A stretch of 45,970 nt of DNA. It comes from Bacteroidaceae bacterium (GTDB lineage: Bacteria; Bacteroidota; Bacteroidia; Bacteroidales; Bacteroidaceae). Every line of letters starts with the position of its first letter. Positions within the stretch are counted from its first letter, which is position 1. The notes under the pieces were generated by a model. It was not told the DNA's origin and made no database searches. It saw nothing but the letters and a program-made list of their open reading frames with translations. The position numbers and the translations under genes are program-made. Shown here in pieces: positions 25,991 through 35,122 of this stretch. The DNA lies in the NCBI GenBank assembly GCA_024401275.1, contig JAKSLJ010000030.1, positions 1 through 45,970 on the forward strand, given 5' to 3'.

Positions 25991-28900
25991 ATGAAACATT
26001 TTACTCTATTTGTCATGTCTTTGCTCCTCACTGTTGGAGCCAAGGCACAAACAATCCTCTATGAGGATTTTGAGACAGAAGCCACAGAGTATTGCTCAGA
26101 ACCCGTTGCCACAGATCCAGGATGGACAGTCATCAACGGTTCGTCTGACGGCTTGCAATACAACTGGCACAACTACTACACAGAAAAGGGACACAACACT
26201 GGATCAAAGCACGTAGCTTGCGTTGACGCTAAGACATACGAAGCTGCAGGTGTAGGTCTTGGTCCTCGTGAGGAGATTCTCCTTTCACCGGAAATTGACC
26301 TCAACGGCACTTACCAGTTGAGCTTCGACTGGAGTGCAGGTCCTATGGCTTGGATGGACAAGAGCCGATACGACCTTCAGGTTCGCGTGGTGGTTGACGG
26401 TGACATGAGCAACGCTGAGACAATCTTCTCTATCCAGAACAACCAGATACTGAAGCTCAGTGGTGTTGATCCAAGTTCAATAGGCACATGGGATGCCCAC
26501 AGCTCAAAGGTAGGCCTTGAGGATTGGAAAGGTCAGAAAGTAAAGCTCGCTTTCGTCTATAAGATGATGAACGTGACAGGTAACCAGGTTTGCCTTGATA
26601 ACGTAAGAGTAAAGAAGTATTCTCCTGAGACAGGTCCTCGCGCCACTGTTTCACTCACAAACTACGTCTTCCCAGAAATGTACATTGGCGAGAAGTATTA
26701 CTCAGAAGTTATCAAGCTCACTAATGCAGGTCTTGACGGTTTGAAGATCACAAGCGTAGATTGCCCATCAGGTTTGGCTCTTAACATTGATCCTGCTACA
26801 GTAAACCTTGCTTCAAAGGAATACGTAAACTTCCAGCTTTGCTACACAGCAAGCTTGTTCTCTCCAGCAAGCGGCACTGTCGTGCTGCACACTACTGGCG
26901 GTGATGTTTCAATCAGCTTCACAGCTTCAAAACAAGCCATTGAAGACGGCTACGTAATAGAAAACTTCGAAAACGGTGTTCCTCCAACAGGATGGAAGAG
27001 CAAGGGTTGGGAGCGTAACTTGACAGCCATCGAAGGTGACTACTCAGCTTGGGCAAGCGGTGGTTATTCTACAGCTTACCTCACTTCACCACGACTGAAC
27101 GTGAAGAGTGGCGACAAGCTTTCATTCACTTACTATAACGACTTCACCAACGGCGACGAGGGCGAATGTCAGTACAACGACTTCTCTGTAGAAGTGAGCT
27201 ACGACGGCGGTGCATCTTGGCAAGAAATGTGGCTCTTTGACTACCAGCTGAGAACCATCCTCGAAACTCTCACTCTCAACTTCACACAGACAAGCGACAA
27301 CACATACGTAAGATGGAAGAACACAGCCGTAGAAATCACTGACGAAGGTGCAGAGCCTTATTCAAGTGTTACCATTGACCGCGTTATCCTTCCTGAATAC
27401 TATGGTGCCACTCTCGCTCCAAATGCTCCTGAACTCGTTTCTCCTGCAGATGGTACAGAAGAGGTTCTCTGCCGCAACATTGAACTCACATGGAAGCCAG
27501 TACTCTTCGCCGATGGCTATCGCGTATATGTTAAAGGTAATGGCAAGTACCTTGTGAATGGCGTTGACGCAGGTGATGCTTTGTCATACACTATCGCTCG
27601 CGCTGACTACGAGACAACTTACACATGGAAGGTTGTTCCTTACAACTCATACGGTTCAGCTACAGATGTTCCAGAATGGACATTCACTACTCAGAAGGAT
27701 GCCACAACAAGCATCTTCCCTTACACTGAGGACTTCAGCAAGTGTGGCACAGGTCTTCCTACAGGATGGACTTCTAGCAACACTTCAAACTATGGTGCTA
27801 ACCGCAACTGGAGCACTAATACAAGCAAGTATTGGGGTGATGAGCCAGGTTCTCTCTACAGCATGTGGCTCTCTACTGGCCAGGAAGCTTCTGTAACAAC
27901 ACAAGAATTCAAGCTCCCTGCAAGCGGAAACTATAAGATCTCATTCGTTTGGGGTAACAATCACCCAGCTTCACTCAAGATGGACGAGTCAGATCTCCAC
28001 CGCAACTCAACACCAGCTGGCGGCAACAACGGCTTCGCTGAGATTGTGTTTGAGGTTATCGCTGACGGTGTAGCTCATAAGGTTGGCTATATTTCAGAAC
28101 CAAAGATTGACGACGACTACAACTTCTGGACACCAGAATCATTCGACATCTCTGAATTTGCAGGTCAGACAGTTCAGTTCCGTTGGACACACCGCGCACT
28201 CAGCGGTCGCGACAATGGTGCAGGCCTTGACAACATTCTCATCGAGATGATCGAAGGTAATAAAGCTGCATTCAACCAGGAAGAGTGGAATGCTGGTAAG
28301 GTTAACTACAACAAGTCAACTTCTACAGCAACTGTCTTCACTCTCCTCAACAAGGGTAGCCAGTCACTCACAGTAGAAAGCGCTACATTCGCAACAGAAA
28401 ACTTCTCTACTTCACTCAAGGCAGGCGACGTCATTGCTGTTGACGGCGGCATTGAGTTTACAATGCAGTTCGACGCTCTCACAAGCGCAAGCAGCATTGA
28501 CGATGAACTCACAGTAAACTTCGAGGGTGGCTATAGCGTGACTCTCCCTGTTCATGGTGAGGCGCTCGCAGAGGATGTTCTCTACTATGCATTTGAGAAG
28601 AACGCTCTTGACTACAACTGGAAGGAAGACTTCACACTCATCGATGTTGACCGTCAGGCAACTCTCAACCTCTCTTCTTACTGGATTCAGTATGACCTTA
28701 AGGGTGCTCCATTCGCATTCGCTCAGGGTTACGACTCAGAGATGTACCACATCATGAAGCCTACATCTGGCGACGGCGCTCTCATCGCAGCTTCTACAGC
28801 TTCAGACGTAGCAGAATCAGAAGACTGGATTGTCAGCAAGGCTATCAGCATAAACAGCAATTCTACATTCGACTTCATGGCTCGCAACTACGAGTCGCTC

Positions 28901-29317
28901 GAAAGTGTTCTCCCTAACCCACGTCACCGCATTGAGGTTCTCGTAAGCACAACAAGCGCTACTGACCGCAAGTCGTTTGAGACAGTGATGAAGGGTCAGG
29001 AGATTCCTTTCCTCACAAGCGGAGCATGGCAGGCTTACAGCGTAGATCTCAGCAAATATGCTGGAAAGAAAGTTTACGTTGCACTGAAGCACTACACTGT
29101 CGGCGGCGGTTTGCTTGCTTTCTTTGATGACTTCACATTCAACCATGTTGGTGAATCTTCTACAAGCATCAATGCAGCTTCACTCGACCTTGACAACGCA
29201 ACAATCTACACCATCAACGGTGTTATGGTTGGCAAGGGCAACAAGCTGAACTCTCTCGGTCATGGCATGTACATCATCAAGACAGACAAGGGTCAGAAGA
29301 AGATTACAGTAAAATAA
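25991..29317 (+). CDS. Secreted multidomain choice-of-anchor-J protein, 1108 aa
   Basis: Large exported protein, probably a surface adhesin or glycan-binding scaffold. A signal peptide ends near residue 20 (VGAKAQ). By reading, it has four choice-of-anchor-J-like beta-sandwiches, at about 21-210 (ILYEDFETEA ... VCLDNVRV), 322-475, 575-760 and 870-1055, with SPD-2/Hydin-like strands at about 215-320 and 765-860 and a fibronectin III-like domain at about 480-572 (APELVSPADGTEEV). The C-terminus (IYTINGVMVG ... HGMYIIKTDKGQKKITVK) looks like a type IX-style sorting or anchoring motif. It has its own promoter and a terminator hairpin and is first of a run of related genes. Ligand unknown. Confidence 0.88.
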   Translation: MKHFTLFVMSLLLTVGAKAQTILYEDFETEATEYCSEPVATDPGWTVINGSSDGLQYNWHNYYTEKGHNTGSKHVACVDAKTYEAAGVGLGPREEILLSPEIDLNGTYQLSFDWSAGPMAWMDKSRYDLQVRVVVDGDMSNAETIFSIQNNQILKLSGVDPSSIGTWDAHSSKVGLEDWKGQKVKLAFVYKMMNVTGNQVCLDNVRVKKYSPETGPRATVSLTNYVFPEMYIGEKYYSEVIKLTNAGLDGLKITSVDCPSGLALNIDPATVNLASKEYVNFQLCYTASLFSPASGTVVLHTTGGDVSISFTASKQAIEDGYVIENFENGVPPTGWKSKGWERNLTAIEGDYSAWASGGYSTAYLTSPRLNVKSGDKLSFTYYNDFTNGDEGECQYNDFSVEVSYDGGASWQEMWLFDYQLRTILETLTLNFTQTSDNTYVRWKNTAVEITDEGAEPYSSVTIDRVILPEYYGATLAPNAPELVSPADGTEEVLCRNIELTWKPVLFADGYRVYVKGNGKYLVNGVDAGDALSYTIARADYETTYTWKVVPYNSYGSATDVPEWTFTTQKDATTSIFPYTEDFSKCGTGLPTGWTSSNTSNYGANRNWSTNTSKYWGDEPGSLYSMWLSTGQEASVTTQEFKLPASGNYKISFVWGNNHPASLKMDESDLHRNSTPAGGNNGFAEIVFEVIADGVAHKVGYISEPKIDDDYNFWTPESFDISEFAGQTVQFRWTHRALSGRDNGAGLDNILIEMIEGNKAAFNQEEWNAGKVNYNKSTSTATVFTLLNKGSQSLTVESATFATENFSTSLKAGDVIAVDGGIEFTMQFDALTSASSIDDELTVNFEGGYSVTLPVHGEALAEDVLYYAFEKNALDYNWKEDFTLIDVDRQATLNLSSYWIQYDLKGAPFAFAQGYDSEMYHIMKPTSGDGALIAASTASDVAESEDWIVSKAISINSNSTFDFMARNYESLESVLPNPRHRIEVLVSTTSATDRKSFETVMKGQEIPFLTSGAWQAYSVDLSKYAGKKVYVALKHYTVGGGLLAFFDDFTFNHVGESSTSINAASLDLDNATIYTINGVMVGKGNKLNSLGHGMYIIKTDKGQKKITVK

Positions 29318-29327
29318 AACTATTAAC

Positions 29328-29375
29328 GAGAAGGGCATTTGGCGATGAAACGAAAGCATCGCCAATGCTCTTCTT
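29328..29375 (+). terminator. Long hairpin after the 1108-aa gene
   Basis: GAGAAGGGCATTTGGCGATG pairs with CATCGCCAATGCTCTTCTT across a 9-base loop, followed by a pyrimidine-rich tract. It starts 10 bp after the stop codon and contains the first possible ATG (29345) of the next ORF, which argues for a later start of that gene. Confidence 0.75.
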
Positions 29376-29413
29376 CTGCTATTAAACTAGCAAAACTAAA
29401 CTTCGAAAGAAAA

Positions 29414-31822
29414 GTGAGGAAAACCATTTTCATAATAATGCTCATGCTGATTCCGGTTTTGGCATCGGCACAGACAAGAGACAAGAAACTGACCGTTCAC
29501 GCCACAACAGAAACTGGCGAAGATCTGGAAGGTCAGTTGGTGAGCGTTTTGCACACCGCGTATCAGATTTCCTATGGCACTCAGCGACTGGATGCTACGG
29601 GAACACTTAGCTTGAAAGTTTATGAGGGAGAACACCTCATCACTATACAGCGTCCTGGATATGAGGATGCCACAAAGACAGTTATGGTGAACACTGACAC
29701 AGAGGTTACGCTTAACCTTGTGGAGAAAGTGCGTTCGCCATACGCATTGAAAACGCAGCACTCACATGATGCGTTCACAGGAAACAACACTATCAACCTT
29801 GCATGGAACGAGGAGGCACCGGTTTTTGCTGACGACTTTGAATCGTACGAACCTTTCTCCATCAACTTCTCTCCATGGACAGGTATTGACAACGACCACG
29901 AAACAGCAGCTGCACTTATTGGCGATTATCCAAATCGTGGTGCAATGCAGTATGCACAAATCATAAATCCGCTTACCGTAGAGCCAACATGGTGGTATGA
30001 ATATGAAGTGCTGCGCCCACGTAGCGGAAAGCAATATGTAGGCTTCACACGCACGATGTCAGGCAATGCCAACGACGATTGGCTCATTTCTCCTGTTCTT
30101 ACAATCGGTACGGAGAATGTTCTCTCGTTCAGGGCAAAGGCGGCTGATAAATATCCTGAGCGCTTTCAGGTGTATGCCACTACAGTCATAGACAATCCTC
30201 AGCCATCTGATTTCAAGATGATAAGCGAAGGAAATTACGAAACTGTTGATTATACGTATTGGCATGAGATGACTTACAACCTTACGGAGTATGCGGGAAA
30301 GCAGATGCGCTTTGCCATTCATTATATAGGTGAATACAATCGTTTCGGCAACTTCATGCTTATGGTGGATGATGTTTTCGTAGGACAGCGAAACGATATT
30401 ACTCAAAGCAATCCTAACGAAAAGTTCATCATTTATCTTGACGGCGCAGAAATTGGCGAAACATACAACTATAACTATGCCATTGAGAATGTGCCTGCAG
30501 GTCATCATGTCATTGGCATAAAGGCGAAATACGTGGTTGCTGAGACAGACATCGTAACGACAGAGGTTGACATTGACGGCAGCAATTATGTTAATGTAAC
30601 ATTGAAAGCTGTAGCGGAAAGTATTCTCCAGCCAAAGGATTTGCAACTTACCATACTCAACAAACTCACAGCAGAAAGCATTATCTGCAAGACAGACAAC
30701 GACTGCAAGATATCAATCCCTTCACTTCCAAAGGGCGAATACATCATTACCAATGAAGAAGGTGCCTACGAAGCTATAAGCCAGAACGTTAGCATAAACG
30801 GAGATGACGAAATAGAGATAAATCTTACTGACAACAAAATAACTCCTTTCAACATTACCGTCAGCGAAAACAGCGAGGAAGGCAGCACTATCGCCCGTTG
30901 GAACCAGAAGCTTTCGTTTACTGACAGTTTTGAGGATTATGAAGACTTTGCCACAGGAGAATTTGGCGGTTGGACATCTCTCGACCTTGACCAAATGCCT
31001 GTTTATCCTATAGGTCTTGGCAATGCTCAAACAATTGTCAGCTTCCCTGGTTCTGGCACACCGGCTAATCCGCTGCCAGTAGCTCCTATCGTGTTCAATC
31101 CAAATACGACGAAGCCGGCTATGCTTCCTACCGACAAGGCGATGCAAGCTCCTACGGGTGACAAGCAGATCATCTTCTTCTCGCCACAGAGAGGAAAAGC
31201 CGACAAATGGCTCATCTCACCAGAGATTGAAATCCACGACAATTATACTATTGAGTTTACGGCTAAGGCTTATTCCATGTATCCTGAATCCATGGAGATT
31301 TGCGTAAATACTAAGGATGCCGACACGAAGAACTTCAAGGTTATTGCCGTGATTGACGAACTTGAGGAAGGCGAATGGGTAAGATACAAGGCAGATCTTA
31401 AAGCTTATGCCGGTCAGAACATCCGCATTGCCCTTCACTACACTTCTTACGACGCATTCTTCGCACAGGTTGACGACATCACTATAGGCAACGAGAATGG
31501 AACAGCGGAAATAGTTGATTTCGGAAATGTCATCAATTTCGAGATTTCGCTCGACGGAAAACCTTACGCCGTTGTAGAAGAGCCTTTCGTTGAACTTTCC
31601 GACTTGACCACCGGTTCTCATACTATTGGCGTAAAGGCAATCTACAAGAGCGGTGCCTCTGAAGAAGCATTCTATACTTTCAATGCTACTACAGGCATTA
31701 GTGCGGTTACACTGAATCCGATTTCAGGTAATGTCTATAACATTATGGGACAGAAGATTACGCATAAGAATGCCATGCCTGGTATCTATATCCGTAATGG
31801 TAAGAAGCTACTTGTGAAGTAA
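29414..31822 (+). CDS. Secreted choice-of-anchor-J protein, about 802 aa
   Basis: Exported protein with a short N-terminal beta-sandwich after the signal peptide (KLTVHATTETGEDLEGQLVSV, PEGA or carboxypeptidase-regulatory like), then two choice-of-anchor-J domains beginning VFADDFESYEPFSINF and SFTDSFEDYEDFATGEF; each contains the W-L-I-S-P core (DDWLISPVL, DKWLISPEI). The C-terminus VYNIMGQKITH ... GIYIRNGKKLLVK is the shared local sorting-like motif. I prefer the GTG at 29414, which gives MRKTIFIIMLMLIPVLASAQ, a classic signal peptide; the ATG at 29345 lies inside a terminator stem. It begins a tight run of four genes spaced 44-53 bp. Surface binding role inferred. Confidence 0.85.
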   Translation: MRKTIFIIMLMLIPVLASAQTRDKKLTVHATTETGEDLEGQLVSVLHTAYQISYGTQRLDATGTLSLKVYEGEHLITIQRPGYEDATKTVMVNTDTEVTLNLVEKVRSPYALKTQHSHDAFTGNNTINLAWNEEAPVFADDFESYEPFSINFSPWTGIDNDHETAAALIGDYPNRGAMQYAQIINPLTVEPTWWYEYEVLRPRSGKQYVGFTRTMSGNANDDWLISPVLTIGTENVLSFRAKAADKYPERFQVYATTVIDNPQPSDFKMISEGNYETVDYTYWHEMTYNLTEYAGKQMRFAIHYIGEYNRFGNFMLMVDDVFVGQRNDITQSNPNEKFIIYLDGAEIGETYNYNYAIENVPAGHHVIGIKAKYVVAETDIVTTEVDIDGSNYVNVTLKAVAESILQPKDLQLTILNKLTAESIICKTDNDCKISIPSLPKGEYIITNEEGAYEAISQNVSINGDDEIEINLTDNKITPFNITVSENSEEGSTIARWNQKLSFTDSFEDYEDFATGEFGGWTSLDLDQMPVYPIGLGNAQTIVSFPGSGTPANPLPVAPIVFNPNTTKPAMLPTDKAMQAPTGDKQIIFFSPQRGKADKWLISPEIEIHDNYTIEFTAKAYSMYPESMEICVNTKDADTKNFKVIAVIDELEEGEWVRYKADLKAYAGQNIRIALHYTSYDAFFAQVDDITIGNENGTAEIVDFGNVINFEISLDGKPYAVVEEPFVELSDLTTGSHTIGVKAIYKSGASEEAFYTFNATTGISAVTLNPISGNVYNIMGQKITHKNAMPGIYIRNGKKLLVK

Positions 31823-31875
31823 GACATAGTTGTAATTAGTAAATCATACATCAAAAATCATAAATCATAAATGGT

Positions 31876-33729
31876 ATGATGAAAAGAATATTTCTTATTA
31901 CCGCGATTTGCATTCTGCAATCTGCATTCTGCATTACATTCGCTCAGTCAGGCCTTGGAGAAATGCAGCGTGGAGTAGGACAAACCTCCGGCGACAAAAT
32001 AACCGAGAAGAACGTTGCTATTGGCAAGGAAGGAACTTATAAGCTTGCCGCAATGTTGACTGCCGACGACTTGAAACCATACGTTGGATGCGAAATTGTC
32101 GGTATTCGCTTTGCTTTAGGCATGGACATGCAGCGCTCAAGCATTTTCCTGAACACTATTTCCAACAACGAGATAAACGACCCCGTCATTTCACAGACGA
32201 CTCGCTACCCAAGTGCAGGTTGGAACAACATTTTCTTCAATAGCGGAAAGAAATACACCATCACTGGCGAAGAAGACCTTCTCTTCGGATACGAATACAC
32301 AGAAACCGCTGCTATGGTGGCTAACGACGAAGGTGCCATCTGCATAAATGGAGATAACACTTCGGGCAACGGATTCTATCTCTATGGAAATTTCGGACAG
32401 GGCGATGGATGGTACAGCAGTGAAACGGGAAATCTTTGTGTCCAGCTTATCGTTGACATCAGCAATATGCCGGCTCACGACATTCAGTACACCACATTCA
32501 CTGCCGGTCACAAGTACAAAACAGCAGATGAAGGCGTTGACTTCCTCTGTGGTTTCAGCAATGCTGGTAGAGACAACATTGAAACTGTAGATTTCTCTTT
32601 CCTCATTGATAATGAACAGATTGGAGATTATCATTGCGTGAACACAAAGAGCGAAAATGCCATAACAATTGACTATCGTGTAGATTTCCCGGAACCTCTT
32701 TCTGTTGGCGAACATAATTTCACGATTGTGCTTGAAAAAATCAATGGCAAAGATGTTGACATCGTCAGAACTGTGGGCGAGGATTTCGTTGTTTATGATG
32801 GTACTCTCGGACGTCAGAAGCATTATGTTGAGCAGTATATGAGCCAGAAATCCACTTACTCTCAATACACGGACAAAATCATGTCTGAGGTTGCCGATAA
32901 CAGTAAGGTATGCTTGGTAAACATGTACAATGCAGACGGAACTCTTGCCGTGCCAGAAGCAGCGAAATACATCTCGCGCTATGCTTACGACTTCCCTTGC
33001 TTCACTGTTGACCGCTCTTATTTCCCTGGTGAGCAATATGTAGCTTATGATGTAAACTACTATGCTCAGGTTGTCCCAGACATCATGATTGGCGTTATAG
33101 GAGAGATTGTTGCTGAGCAAGACCTTTATCCTGCTTTCGCAACCGTAGAGATTGCTCCTGAATATGATGCAACTTCACGCGCCCTCAACATTGAGGTTTC
33201 AGGAGATCTCATTGAAGGCGCAAAGGCTCTTATGGGCAACAATGCCGTGCTTACTGTCATGCTTACAGAGAACAAAGTAGCTGCATCACAAATAGTTACT
33301 GACAAGACAGGCAGAAACAAAACAAATACAAGCTACGTTCACAATCATGTGCTCCGCAAGTTCGTAAGCGATGCTGACGGAGATGCCATTGACCTCAGTG
33401 GCAATTCTTACAAGAAGAACTACAGCATCACTCTTCCTAAGAATATTAAAGCCGAGAATGTAGAGATTGTTGCCATCGTTAGCCGTGGCGTAGATGAGGA
33501 CGCTTTCAGCATCAACAACTACGACGTTACAAACTGCAACAGCGTCAAGCTCGAAAGCTACATTACAGGCATCAAGAATGTAAACTCTGACTTTGACCTT
33601 GAAACCTCAAAATCTCAGGACATCATCTACAACCTTAACGGCCAGCGTATTCTCGCGCCTCGACATGGAGCAAGCGAAGGCTTTAAAGGCATTGTCATCA
33701 GAGGCGGTAAAAAGTTTGTAACAAAATAA
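31876..33729 (+). CDS. Omp28-like secreted protein, 617 aa
   Basis: Exported protein with signal peptide MMKRIFLITAICILQSAFCITFAQ. Residues ~25-195 form a beta-rich module opening with a phrase similar to those in neighbouring proteins (LTADDLKPYVGCEIVGIRFALG). The middle and C-terminal part (about 300-560; RQKHYVEQYMSQKSTYSQYTDKI, VCLVNMYN, FPCFTVDRSYF) resembles Omp28-type proteins, which have a thioredoxin-like core, but the expected CxxC pair is missing. It ends with IYNLNGQRIL ... GIVIRGGKKFVTK. Part of the signal peptide is encoded by an exact 27-bp repeat also found in the gene at 38327-40303. Third in the run of surface protein genes. Confidence 0.82.
   Translation: MMKRIFLITAICILQSAFCITFAQSGLGEMQRGVGQTSGDKITEKNVAIGKEGTYKLAAMLTADDLKPYVGCEIVGIRFALGMDMQRSSIFLNTISNNEINDPVISQTTRYPSAGWNNIFFNSGKKYTITGEEDLLFGYEYTETAAMVANDEGAICINGDNTSGNGFYLYGNFGQGDGWYSSETGNLCVQLIVDISNMPAHDIQYTTFTAGHKYKTADEGVDFLCGFSNAGRDNIETVDFSFLIDNEQIGDYHCVNTKSENAITIDYRVDFPEPLSVGEHNFTIVLEKINGKDVDIVRTVGEDFVVYDGTLGRQKHYVEQYMSQKSTYSQYTDKIMSEVADNSKVCLVNMYNADGTLAVPEAAKYISRYAYDFPCFTVDRSYFPGEQYVAYDVNYYAQVVPDIMIGVIGEIVAEQDLYPAFATVEIAPEYDATSRALNIEVSGDLIEGAKALMGNNAVLTVMLTENKVAASQIVTDKTGRNKTNTSYVHNHVLRKFVSDADGDAIDLSGNSYKKNYSITLPKNIKAENVEIVAIVSRGVDEDAFSINNYDVTNCNSVKLESYITGIKNVNSDFDLETSKSQDIIYNLNGQRILAPRHGASEGFKGIVIRGGKKFVTK
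31909..31935. repeat. 27-bp intragenic repeat, copy 1
   Basis: An iteration of TGCATTCTGCAATCTGCA identical over 27 bp to 38421-38447. Here it encodes part of the hydrophobic signal peptide core (CILQSAFCI). Confidence 0.85.
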
Positions 33730-33776
33730 ACAACACAAAATCAATATTGTAAAACCCAATACTAAAAACAAACATT

Positions 33777-35078
33777 ATGAAGATTACAAAGATCTATTTG
33801 TCATGCATGTTGGCATTCGGCGCTATTGCAGCCAATGCCCAATCGTTGCAGGTTACAGTTTGCGATGGTACTGAGTATAGTGCCACAGTGCCTTTCTATG
33901 GCTTTGCAAATATGGACGGCGACCAAACCTCACAGATGATTTATCCTGCTTCAGAGCTCAGCGATCTCGAAGGCAAGATCATCAAGGGAATGATTTTCTA
34001 TCCAAGAGACATCGTCGATTGGAATACCACGAACACTTGGTCAATGGCAGAGGTTGAGCAAGCTGCTTTCCCAAGCAAAGCCATCATGAGCGTTACGGCA
34101 ACAGAGGTGGCAAAGGCTGTAGGTGAATATGATAAGGATTCACAAACATGGACAATCGAGTTCGACACTCCATACACTTACGCAGGTGGAAACCTTCTTC
34201 TTCAGGGTGTCATGCCAAAAGACTACAATGGCAACAAGACATTCTTCGGTGCAAAGCAGGCAGCTGTAAGCAGTGTTGTTTATTACAACGACATGGGTTT
34301 CGGCTACGAGACAACAGGCGAAAAATTCCTTCCAAAGGTAACTTTCATCTGCGAAGAAGCAGTGCCACAACTTGAACTTGGTGCTGTTGTTCTCAACGAG
34401 CCTTTTGAAAGCTACACTGACGCATTCTCTACTACAGCAGTTGGCGAATGGACTTACATCGACAAAGATGGTTGGTCAACATACGCTAATCCTAACATGA
34501 CAGCCCTTCCTCATGCTGGCGAAGCACAGGCATACCAGCTCATTGACACAGGTGACAGCCGCTACAAGGCTTACTATCGTGCACATGGCGGTTCAAAGTT
34601 CCTTATGGCTATGGGTGCAAAGGATGGCATCGTAAACGACGACTGGCTCATTTCCCCTGCTCTTGACCTCAAATATGGTGGAAGACTTTCATTCTGGGCA
34701 ATGGGAGCAACTGGTTACGCTTCGTTCCAAGTATTGGCTTCAACTACAGACACAAACATCGAAAGCTTCACTCAGATTGGTGAAACATATACAAAGCTCG
34801 GTGGCAGCTGGAATCAGTACAGCGTTGAACTGCCAGAGGGAACAAAGTACTTTGCAATTCGCAACGTAACAGATTGCGGAGGTTGGCTTGCCATTCCTTT
34901 CAGCGTTGACGACATCCTGGTCAACGAGTATGTGGCAGCAACTGCTATCAATAAGGCAACTGCCTCACAATCACAAAACCGTGCAGCCGCTAATGCCTAT
35001 GGCGTTAACGGACAATCTGTAGCCAAGGATTACAAGGGCATCATCATTAGCAACGGTCGCAAGTACATTGCAAAGTAA
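33777..35078 (+). CDS. Secreted choice-of-anchor-J protein, 433 aa
   Basis: Exported protein with a signal peptide ending ANAQ (about residue 22). Residues ~23-195 form a module shared with the 1686-aa protein (MIYPASELSDLEGKIIKGMIF ... PYTYAGGNLLLQG). Residues ~205-390 are a choice-of-anchor-J domain (LNEPFESYTDAFSTT, DDWLISPALDL, SVDDILVNE). The C-terminus AYGVNGQSVAKDYKGIIISNG is a variant of the common C-terminal motif. It lies 47 bp after its neighbour and shares direction and style, so one transcript is likely. A cell-surface binding role is inferred from the domain type only. Confidence 0.85.
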   Translation: MKITKIYLSCMLAFGAIAANAQSLQVTVCDGTEYSATVPFYGFANMDGDQTSQMIYPASELSDLEGKIIKGMIFYPRDIVDWNTTNTWSMAEVEQAAFPSKAIMSVTATEVAKAVGEYDKDSQTWTIEFDTPYTYAGGNLLLQGVMPKDYNGNKTFFGAKQAAVSSVVYYNDMGFGYETTGEKFLPKVTFICEEAVPQLELGAVVLNEPFESYTDAFSTTAVGEWTYIDKDGWSTYANPNMTALPHAGEAQAYQLIDTGDSRYKAYYRAHGGSKFLMAMGAKDGIVNDDWLISPALDLKYGGRLSFWAMGATGYASFQVLASTTDTNIESFTQIGETYTKLGGSWNQYSVELPEGTKYFAIRNVTDCGGWLAIPFSVDDILVNEYVAATAINKATASQSQNRAAANAYGVNGQSVAKDYKGIIISNGRKYIAK

Positions 35079-35122
35079 TTGTAACTCAGTAAATTGTACA
35101 TGCTAAATTGTAAATCCATTAG

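Noticed and set aside
32191-33120. A 309-codon minus-strand ORF opposite the 617-aa gene
   Set aside because: Antisense to a secreted protein gene in a consistent plus-strand run; no motif seen.
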